Shown: positions 1 to 5,500 of the stretch, piece by piece
Layout of the letters: each line of letters starts with the position of its first letter
How positions within the stretch are numbered: the first letter of the stretch is position 1
Source of the DNA: Oscillospiraceae bacterium
GTDB taxonomy: Bacteria > Bacillota > Clostridia > Oscillospirales > Acutalibacteraceae
Assembly: GCA_003499325.1 (NCBI GenBank)
Contig: DNIP01000003.1
Location: 1 to 5,946, forward strand
DNA: 5,946 bases
Reading direction: 5' to 3'
Notes under the pieces: generated by a model
Told to the model about the DNA's origin: nothing
Seen by the model: only the letters and a program-made list of their open reading frames with translations
Database searches by the model: none
Made by a program: the position numbers and the translations under genes

Positions 1-778
1 TGGCTTCATCGGCATGAGCCGACTTGCTCAGTACGGCGGCGGGGTAGATGACCTGTCCGCACATGGCTTCGGTGGCGGTGTCGGCGACCTTGAGCTTAGC
101 GGAGAATGCGTCTGTCTGATAGATGATGCCGCAATCGACGGTACCCTCGCTGACCTGTGTGGTCACCTCCTTGACGTTGGAGCCATAGGTGAGCACGCCC
201 TTGCTCTTCAACGCGCCTTCGTCCAGGCCGTAGTAGGCAAAAATCTTCTGCGTGTACTGTCCGACGGGTACGTCCTCATTGCCGATCGCCATCAGGATAT
301 CGCCTGCTTCCAAATGCGATTTCATGTCCTCATAGCTCTTGACGCCCGATTTGGAGTTCTCGGCGACACAGAGCGCGACCTTGTTCTCGAGCAGGTCGAT
401 ACGGGTCGTCTTATCGATATAGCCGCCTTCTTCCAGACCGTTCATCTGCTTTTGCGCCGCAGAGATAAAGAGATCGCAGACAGCGCCCTCCTCGATCTGG
501 GTTTTCAGCGTGCCCGAGGAATCGAAGTTGTAGGTGATCTCAATGTCGGGATGGGACGCCTGATAGGCTTGTTTCAGGTTCTCGAGCGTTTCGGTCATGC
601 TTGCCGCGGCAAAAACGACAAGCTCGGTTTTTTCGGCGATTTTCTCGTCAACGGTCGCGGCTGTCGTGGCGGCGGGCGCTTCACTTGCGGTTTTGTTAGC
701 GGTATTCTGCTTTCCGCACGCGCAAAGGATCGCGGTGAGCAGCAGAATGGACAGGAGTATAGCGATGATTCTTTTCAT
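1..778 (-). CDS. modA: ModA, molybdate ABC transporter substrate-binding lipoprotein (3' end outside window)
   Basis: Extracellular lipid-anchored receptor that binds molybdate (or tungstate) and delivers it to the ModBC ABC importer for molybdenum cofactor supply. I translated 259 residues from the ATG at 778-776; the C-terminus, probably some 20 residues, lies beyond position 1. Residues 1-21 are a lipoprotein signal with positive MKR, a hydrophobic core and lipobox L-C-A-C (lipidated C21). An Ala/Thr/Lys-rich tether runs to about residue 50. The binding fold starts at VVFAAAS (S60). Next comes a typical ModA stretch, YNFDSSGTLKTQIEEGAVCD at 83-102, followed by LFISAA. PVGQYT is at 171-176 and the YQTDA motif at 220-224. 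By family analogy S60, S88 and Y220 are oxyanion ligands. An AAAGG Shine-Dalgarno (788-792) lies 9 nt before the ATG. The gene is divergent from the IclR regulator. modB and modC would be expected just left of the window. Family assignment is very secure; choice of oxyanion is not. Confidence 0.95.
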   Translation of the reverse strand, partial: MKRIIAILLSILLLTAILCACGKQNTANKTASEAPAATTAATVDEKIAEKTELVVFAAASMTETLENLKQAYQASHPDIEITYNFDSSGTLKTQIEEGAVCDLFISAAQKQMNGLEEGGYIDKTTRIDLLENKVALCVAENSKSGVKSYEDMKSHLEAGDILMAIGNEDVPVGQYTQKIFAYYGLDEGALKSKGVLTYGSNVKEVTTQVSEGTVDCGIIYQTDAFSAKLKVADTATEAMCGQVIYPAAVLSKSAHADEA

Positions 779-809
779 TTGGTTCAACCTTTCATTGTTT
801 AATACATTA

Positions 810-838
810 ATATTAGCATTTTCGAGAGGTTGACACAA
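810..838 (-). promoter_or_regulatory. Candidate modA promoter
   Basis: Read on the minus strand, TTGTGT (838-833) and TAATAT (815-810) are separated by 17 bp, which places a start near 803 and gives a leader of about 25 nt before modA. The -35 matches consensus at only three of six positions and the -10 at four, so this is the best candidate rather than a strong promoter. Its -35 overlaps the -35 of the divergent regulator promoter, so the two could compete for RNA polymerase. Confidence 0.35.
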
Positions 839-858
839 TTCACGTCATCCCGTATAAT
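830..858 (+). promoter_or_regulatory. Consensus sigma-A promoter of the IclR-type regulator
   Basis: TTGACA at 830-835 and TATAAT at 853-858 match the sigma-70/sigma-A consensus at all twelve positions, with the ideal 17-bp spacer. Transcription should start near 865. This is an unusually strong promoter for a regulator gene and suggests that expression is held down by repression. Confidence 0.88.
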
Positions 859-867
859 AGAATAATG

Positions 868-884
868 ATTCTGCAATACGGAAT
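868..884. promoter_or_regulatory. Imperfect palindrome, probable IclR-type operator
   Basis: ATTCTGCAATACGGAAT is a 17-bp imperfect inverted repeat centred on 876, with six of eight arm positions matching (ATTC.G.A / T.C.GAAT). Spaced TTCCG...CGGAA-like half-sites are a common shape for IclR-family operators. It begins 9 bp after the -10, over the predicted transcription start and immediately before the ribosome binding site, so a bound protein would block initiation. Autorepression by the adjacent regulator is an inference. Confidence 0.5.
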
Positions 885-891
885 AGGTGAG
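885..891 (+). promoter_or_regulatory. Ribosome binding site that fixes the regulator start at 895
   Basis: AGGTGAG sits just before the ATG at 895. The alternative in-frame ATG at 865 lies on the predicted transcription start, so it would be leaderless. The extra ten residues it would add are encoded by the operator-like palindrome and this ribosome binding site. Confidence 0.75.
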
Positions 892-894
892 AGT

Positions 895-1665
895 ATGGAT
901 GAGAATAAGGGAAAGGTAAAGTCGCTGTCAAAGGCGATCGATCTGCTGGATATCCTTAGCAGATCAAGGCGCGGTCTGAGCCTGAGCGAGCTGTCCGAGC
1001 GATCGGGCTATCCCAAAAGCACAACCCACGCTTTGGCGTCAACCCTGCGCGATCGGGGACTCCTCCGACAGCTTCAAAACGGCGATTATGCCCTTGGAAT
1101 GCGGTTGTTTGAGTATGGTTCGGCGGTATCGAGGGGCTTTGATATCAGCGAGCTGTCCCGACCGTATCTCGAGAGCTTAAGCTCCTTGACTGGTGTGAAT
1201 TCCGTCATCAGCCTGCTCGACGGCGAGGGCGCGGTATCGTTCGATTATGCCGTCAGCTCCTCGGGTGTGCAGATTTTGCCCGAGATTGGCGTCAGACTGC
1301 CGCTGCACTGTACCTCACAGGGAAAGCTGATGCTGGCATACCTGCCCCGGAGTAGGGTGCAATCGCTCCTTCGCCGACAGTCCATGCGGCGATATACGCG
1401 GCATACGATCGACGAGATCGACCGGTTGCTCAGTGTTTTGGCTGAGATCAGAGAAAAGGGCTATGCCGTGGAGGACGGCGAGTATAAGGTCGGTCTGCGA
1501 TCGGTCTCAGCGCCCGTATTCGACGCGGGCGGCGAGCTCAGATACGCCCTGACCACGATCGGCTTCTTCCGCAAAGTGAGCGCCGACGACTTTGTCAACG
1601 CCGTCAAAGTGACCGTCGATCAGGCGGGGATGCTCTCCAACGCGCTGGGCTTCTCTTCAAAATAA
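895..1665 (+). CDS. IclR-family transcriptional regulator
   Basis: DNA-binding regulator of 256 residues, the usual IclR length. The N-terminal winged helix-turn-helix spans about residues 9-70. It starts with SLSKAIDLLDIL, and its HTH is around LSLSELSERSGYPKSTTHAL (28-47), followed by the wing RQLQNGDYALG (58-68). The C-terminal effector-binding domain, a GAF-like fold, covers about 85-250. It carries the family-typical LPLHCTSQGKLMLAYLP (135-151) and GLRSVSAPVFDAGGELRYAL (200-219). The effector cannot be read from the sequence; in this family effectors are usually small organic acids or sugar-acid breakdown products. I chose the ATG at 895 over 865 because of the AGGTGAG site. The gene is divergent from modA, under a consensus promoter with an operator-like palindrome, and ends at a hairpin terminator. 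Control of itself and possibly modA is plausible, but modA is normally controlled by ModE or a molybdenum riboswitch, so that link is only inferred. Confidence 0.93.
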   Translation: MDENKGKVKSLSKAIDLLDILSRSRRGLSLSELSERSGYPKSTTHALASTLRDRGLLRQLQNGDYALGMRLFEYGSAVSRGFDISELSRPYLESLSSLTGVNSVISLLDGEGAVSFDYAVSSSGVQILPEIGVRLPLHCTSQGKLMLAYLPRSRVQSLLRRQSMRRYTRHTIDEIDRLLSVLAEIREKGYAVEDGEYKVGLRSVSAPVFDAGGELRYALTTIGFFRKVSADDFVNAVKVTVDQAGMLSNALGFSSK

Positions 1666-1677
1666 TAGATATGTAAA

Positions 1678-1703
1678 AAGCTGTCTCCGCAAGGAAACAG
1701 CTT
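1678..1703. terminator. Bidirectional intrinsic terminator with GCAA tetraloop
   Basis: AAGCTGT (1678-1684) pairs with ACAGCTT (1697-1703). After one C/A mismatch, TCC pairs with GGA and closes a GCAA loop of the stable GNRA type. On the plus strand the stem is followed by CTTTT, 12 nt after the regulator stop. On the minus strand it is followed by TTTTT and lies 21 nt past the DUF378 stop. It therefore serves both convergent genes. Confidence 0.88.
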
Positions 1704-1724
1704 CTTTTATGATCGATGATCGCA

Positions 1725-1952
1725 TTATGTGGTGCTCGGCTTGAAGTCGCGGTCGCCTGCCTCGGTCGTATCTCTGAACAACAGCGAGATACACCATAAA
1801 GCCGCCAGAGCGACAACGACATAGACGATACGGGCAATGATGCCCGACTGTCCGCCGAACAGGAATGCGACCAAGTCAAACTGGAACAAGCCCACGGCGC
1901 CCCAGTTGATACCGCCGACGATCAGCAGTGATAACGCAATTTTATCCAGCAT
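1725..1952 (-). CDS. DUF378 family small membrane protein (YuzA-like)
   Basis: Integral membrane protein of 75 residues, function unknown. It matches the DUF378 pattern: MLDKIA, a first membrane segment at about 4-24 containing the hallmark GGINWGAVGLFQFDLV (13-28), a short glycine loop (FGGQSG), a second membrane segment at about 37-58, and a polar tail ending in DFKPSTT. Two-helix proteins of this type are widespread in Firmicutes, and B. subtilis YuzA is the familiar relative. The start is fixed by a perfect AAGGAGG (1966-1960) 7 nt upstream. It lies 60 bp after the zinc-ribbon membrane gene on the same strand and may be co-transcribed with it, although a palindrome abutting the ribosome binding site hints at separate control. 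It ends at the bidirectional terminator. Family call is firm from the motif; role is unknown. Confidence 0.9.
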   Translation of the reverse strand: MLDKIALSLLIVGGINWGAVGLFQFDLVAFLFGGQSGIIARIVYVVVALAALWCISLLFRDTTEAGDRDFKPSTT

Positions 1953-1959
1953 CGGTAAA

Positions 1960-1966
1960 CCTCCTT
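1960..1966 (-). promoter_or_regulatory. Strong ribosome binding site of the DUF378 gene
   Basis: AAGGAGG on the minus strand, 7 nt before the ATG ending at 1952. It overlaps the last two bases of the palindrome at 1965-1982, so a hairpin or bound protein there would sit against the ribosome binding site. Confidence 0.8.
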
Positions 1967-1982
1967 ACAGTAAAAACTGTAA
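1965..1982. repeat. Perfect inverted repeat TTACAGT-AAAA-ACTGTAA
   Basis: Two perfect 7-bp arms (1965-1971 and 1976-1982) flank a 4-bp A-tract, in the 60-bp gap between the two minus-strand membrane genes. In minus-strand RNA it would form a hairpin with a UUUU loop touching the AAGGAGG. It lacks the GC-rich stem and following T-run of a terminator. A dyad operator or a translational control hairpin are the options. Confidence 0.6.
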
Positions 1983-2012
1983 TGCTATTGTTTGCCGATT
2001 TTACGCGGATAT

Positions 2013-2393
2013 TCATATGACCTTGGTAAAGTAAAGAATTAACACAACAACGCCGATCAGGATCAGAGCGCCCGCAATAACGCGCGAGATCAGGATCGAT
2101 TTTTTTAATTTGAATTTATGAATCATGATCTCGGGAGGGAAGGGGAGAAAGAGATACATCACTCCCAGCACCAGCATCGAGACAGACATTCCGATCGCGC
2201 CGATCTCTCTGGTAAAGGCATACAAAAAGAGACAAATGCCGATGGCAAGTACAAAAATGCCGTTAATAATAGAAAAGGGTTTTTGATATTTTTCGCGCAT
2301 TTCATAGAATTGATTCGAAGAATTCTGACATTCATCCGAACAGAACATCTCGTGATAGGAGATCTCCTTGGCGCAGTATTCACATTTTTTCAT
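2013..2393 (-). CDS. Zinc-ribbon membrane protein of unknown function
   Basis: I do not recognise a named family for this 126-residue protein. The N-terminus has a four-cysteine zinc-ribbon-like knuckle, C4-x2-C7-x10-C18-x3-C22 (KKCEYC ... FCSDEC), of the type fused to many small Firmicute membrane proteins. A charged stretch (NQFYEMREKYQK) leads into three predicted membrane segments at about 40-60, 67-85 and 99-122. The segment 2-3 loop is basic (HKFKLKKS), so this loop is probably cytoplasmic, with the zinc knuckle on the opposite or same side depending on the first helix; topology is uncertain. The start has a modest GGTGAT site 5-7 nt upstream and a good promoter at 2411-2439. It is the first gene of a possible two-gene unit with DUF378 and is divergent from the amylase. 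The protein is probably real, given the motif, promoter and complete frame. Confidence 0.82.
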   Translation of the reverse strand: MKKCEYCAKEISYHEMFCSDECQNSSNQFYEMREKYQKPFSIINGIFVLAIGICLFLYAFTREIGAIGMSVSMLVLGVMYLFLPFPPEIMIHKFKLKKSILISRVIAGALILIGVVVLILYFTKVI

Positions 2394-2410
2394 ATTTTAT
2401 CACCACAGGT

Positions 2411-2439
2411 ATTTTAACACGAATCATAAATGTTTGCAA
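2411..2439 (-). promoter_or_regulatory. Promoter of the zinc-ribbon membrane gene
   Basis: On the minus strand TTGCAA (2439-2434) and TAAAAT (2416-2411) are separated by exactly 17 bp. The -10 matches consensus at five of six positions and the -35 at four. An A/T-rich stretch lies just upstream and could act as an UP element. The start should fall near 2404, giving a leader of about 10 nt. Confidence 0.65.
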
Positions 2440-2468
2440 TGTTAAGTTTTTTTATTGGCAATTTTGTT

Positions 2469-2489
2469 CAAATATTAGACTAATATTTG
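2469..2489. repeat. Perfect 21-bp palindrome in the divergent control region
   Basis: The 10-bp arms CAAATATTAG and CTAATATTTG are exact reverse complements around a central A (2479). The site lies between the two divergent promoters, about 14 bp upstream of the amylase -35 and 30 bp upstream of the other. Position and symmetry fit a dimeric regulator acting on the amylase promoter from about -59. The regulator is not identifiable from the sequence. Confidence 0.7.
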
Positions 2490-2502
2490 TAGAAAAAGAT
2501 AA

Positions 2503-2531
2503 TTGAAGAATGGTGACAGATTTGTTATACT
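2503..2531 (+). promoter_or_regulatory. Promoter of the amylase gene
   Basis: TTGAAG (2503-2508) and TATACT (2526-2531) are 17 bp apart, matching sigma-A consensus at four and five of six positions. The start should be near 2538, leaving a leader of about 60 nt. The region upstream is AT-rich and holds the 21-bp palindrome. Confidence 0.7.
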
Positions 2532-2542
2532 AACTATGAGGA

Positions 2543-2576
2543 ATACTCAGTATAGGATAACTATGTCCGGTTATCC
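2543..2576 (+). promoter_or_regulatory. Two adjacent inverted repeats in the amylase 5' leader
   Basis: ATACT-C-AGTAT (2543-2553) is followed at once by GGATAAC (2555-2561), an 8-nt spacer TATGTCCG, and GTTATCC (2570-2576), a perfect 7-bp stem. The first is too tight to fold well in RNA and looks more like a DNA dyad. The second can form an mRNA hairpin ending 9 nt before the AGGAGG, or could be a downstream operator. There is no T-run, so it is not an attenuator-type terminator on its face. Confidence 0.55.
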
Positions 2577-2585
2577 GTAAATTTT

Positions 2586-2591
2586 AGGAGG
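2586..2591 (+). promoter_or_regulatory. Consensus ribosome binding site of the amylase
   Basis: AGGAGG lies 6 nt before the ATG at 2598, an optimal arrangement that fixes this start over the in-frame ATG two codons later. Confidence 0.88.
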
Positions 2592-2597
2592 AATAAT

Positions 2598-5500
2598 ATG
2601 AAAATGAGACGATTAGTAAGCTTGCTGCTGGCAGTCTTACTCGTTATGTCCTGCTTCTCCGTCAGCATTGTTGCTACCTCGGCAGCTGTTGCTGATAACG
2701 CGGAGACAGCAGCGAATATCGATGTAGCCGCCGCAGGCTCTGCGTATGAAGATATGCAGAGTAAGACAACCGTCGAAAACAACTACGGTCTGTCCAAGAC
2801 TGTGGATGACGGTACGATTCTGCAGGCGTGGACTTGGTCCTTCAAGAACATTGAAGCGAACCTTGAGACCATCGCAGAACAGGGCTTCACTACCATTCAG
2901 GTATCTCCCCCCAACGAGATCAAGAAGGGTACCAACGGCGCGAAGTTCCTGCAGAGCGACGGTCAGAACGGCTGGTGGATGTACTATCAGCCCTCGGGCT
3001 TCCAGCTGAACAACAGCACCGATAACGCGCTGGGCACCAAGGCGGAGTTCATTTCTATGTGCGAAAAGGCGCATGAGATGGGCTTAAAGATCATTGTTGA
3101 CGCGGTTATCAACCATATGGGTACCAAGGACGGCGACGATAACAACACCTCGACCGATCCGATGTCCCATGTTACGCCCAAGGCTCAGACCTTTGAGCCT
3201 GAGATCTACAACAACAAGCTGTTCCACACACCGTGGAAAAAGATGACTTATATTGAGAGTAACGACACTCAGTATAATTCTACATACGACCTGACCCGCA
3301 ACTGCACCTCCGGTCTGCCTGACTTAAAGACCGAGGACAGCCGCGTACAGAAGGCGATCTATGATTACATGGAAGAGCTCATCCAGTCCGGCGCAGACGG
3401 CTTCCGTTTCGACGCTGCAAAGCACATCGAGACCCCGGATGATATCAGCAGCCTGAGATCCGATTTCTGGACGAACACGCTGGTTAAGGTTCAGAAGGCG
3501 CATCCCGATCAGGAAATCTATGCTTACGGCGAGATCCTGAACACCTGCGGTATCAACCGTCCGTACAGCATGTACACCAAGCTGTTCGACGTTACCGATT
3601 CCGGCGCTTACTGGGGCATCAAGAATGCGGTCACCGGCGAATATAACGGCAACCCGATTCCTTACTATCCCAGCTCTAACTTCACCGCGGGTAACACTAT
3701 GCTGTGGGATGAATCCCATGATACATATGTCGACGGCGGTTCTACTTCTCTGAACACCACTCAGCGCGGTAAGATCTGGGCGCTGGTCGCCGGTCGTGCG
3801 GGCATCTCTTCCGTATACCTTGCCCGTCCTTCCGACAACACCAACACCAACGATCTGTACAACATCAAGATCGGTGAAGCGCGCAAGACCTCTTGGTCCA
3901 ACGCTACCACAAAGGCGATCAACCAGTTCCATAACTACTTCATCGGTCAGTCTGAGTACTGCTCGAACACCAGCGGTACCGCATATATCGAGAGAGGTAC
4001 CACCGGCGCGATGATCGTTAACCTCGGCGGCACCACTGCCAAGAACGTCACCCTGACCAATCACAAGCTGACCGCAGGCAACTATAAGGATGCGATCACC
4101 GGCAACACCTTTACCGTCACCAAGAGCCAGATCAAGGGCTCTGTCGGTTCTTCCGGCGTTGCGGTTCTCTATGAGAACAACGAGGCTCCCAAGCCCACCG
4201 ATCCTCCCGAGACCTACATCCTCGGTGATGTGAACGCAAGCGGCAAGGTAGACGCAAACGACGCGACTCTGATCATGCGTGCTGTTATCGATATGATCAC
4301 TCTGACCGATAAGCAGAATCGCGCGGCAGACGTTGACGGCGACGGCTTCGTAACCATTATCGACGCTACTCTGATCCAGCGTTACCTCGCTAACAAACCC
4401 GTCAACTATGACATCGGCAAGGAAAAGACCGTACAGCCTGTACAGCCGACTATCCCGATCGTCATCCCGACGACTCCTTATGATGATCCCACTGAGCCTG
4501 ATCCCGGTCAGGGCGGAACGATCATCTTCTCCAACAACAAGGGCTTCAGCACCGTTAACATCTATTATTGGTCTGATTCCGAGCAGCCCGTTGAGTGGCC
4601 CGGCGTCGCGATGACCTCTATCGGCATGAACGAATACGGCGAAGAGAGATTCACCTTCGATCTGCCCGCAGGCATGACCAACTACATTATCAACGACGGT
4701 TCTCAGCAGACCGTTGACATTCCGTTCAACGGCTCTACCGGCGTTTACATGACCGATCAGGATGCTGAGGGTCATTATAATGTCGAGTTCTATGCAATCG
4801 ACGGCGGCACCGGCGGCGGTGGCGGAGACGATCATCAGGGTCAGACCAGCTTCCTTTTGACTGATAACTTCGGTTGGGGTCAGGCGTATGTCTATGCATG
4901 GGATGATGCCGGCAACGAGCTTTACGGCGCATGGCCGGGCTCCGCTCAGGCTGAGACCACTACGAATGAGTACGGCGAGACTCAGTTCAGATGCTATGTT
5001 CCCGAGGGCGCTACCGGCGTTATCCTGAGCAACGGTAACGGCGAGCAGACCGAGGATATCAAGGACTTCTCTTATGACGGTTACTGGATGGATGGCTCCA
5101 AGAACGATCTGGGTCATTACAAGGTCACCGGCTGGAATTCCGACGGCTCCGGCGGTTCAGGCGGCTCCGATCAGCCCACTCCCGATTATCCCGTTAAATC
5201 CTCCTTCCTCCTGACCGACAACTTCGGTTGGGGTCAGGCGTATGTATACGCTTGGAACGAAGCCGGCGAAGCAATCACAGGCGAATGGCCCGGCGCCGCT
5301 ATGGCAGAGACTGTCACGAATGATTACGGTGAGACTCAGTTCAAGTGCAATGTTCCCGAGAACGCTGTCGGCGTGATTCTGAACAACGGCAACGGCGCTC
5401 AGACCGAGGACATTACTGACTTTACCTATGACGGTTACTGGATGAACGGTACCCAGAACGATAAGGGTCATTATCTCGTCACCGGTTGGAGATCGGATGG

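Noticed and set aside
15..21. Amylase as a lipoprotein because of Cys19 in its signal peptide (protein residues 15-19, LVMSC)
   Set aside because: The position before the Cys region has Met at -2, which is not typical of a lipobox, and the hydrophobic core runs on past it to a normal AVA cleavage site near residue 32. The coordinates here are protein residues, not bases.
14..802. 262-residue plus-strand frame over the left end
   Set aside because: It is exactly antisense and codon-aligned to modA, which has a lipoprotein signal and all ModA motifs on the minus strand. No ribosome binding site precedes it.
865..894. Upstream in-frame ATG of the IclR regulator
   Set aside because: It coincides with the predicted transcription start, lacks a ribosome binding site and would encode ten residues out of the operator-like dyad. 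The ATG at 895 has AGGTGAG.
779..894. Molybdenum-cofactor riboswitch or ModE site in the modA leader
   Set aside because: The predicted modA leader is only about 25 nt, too short for that riboswitch, and I see no ModE-type dyad there.
1604..1879. 91-residue minus-strand frame overlapping the regulator end and DUF378
   Set aside because: It crosses the bidirectional terminator and overlaps two well-supported genes; its Arg/Ser-rich translation has no motif.
2118..2417. 99-residue plus-strand frame opposite the zinc-ribbon gene
   Set aside because: Shadow: His/Arg-rich translation without motif, whereas the minus frame has cysteine pairs, three membrane helices and a promoter.
2637..3074. 145-residue minus-strand frame opposite the amylase N-terminus
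   Set aside because: Complementary-register shadow of the signal peptide and barrel start; it ends at a sense TTA codon and has no motif.
3324..5117. 597-residue open frame on the minus strand
   Set aside because: It lies in the complementary codon register of the amylase, has no ribosome binding site or recognisable motifs, and contains repeated Val/Asp/Gly-rich stretches that mirror the sense repeats. The sense frame has an intact GH13 active site, a dockerin and binding modules.
5157..5471. 104-residue minus-strand frame that resembles the 597-residue one
   Set aside because: It is the antisense image of module B2, and its similarity to the other antisense frame merely reflects the B1/B2 duplication on the sense strand.
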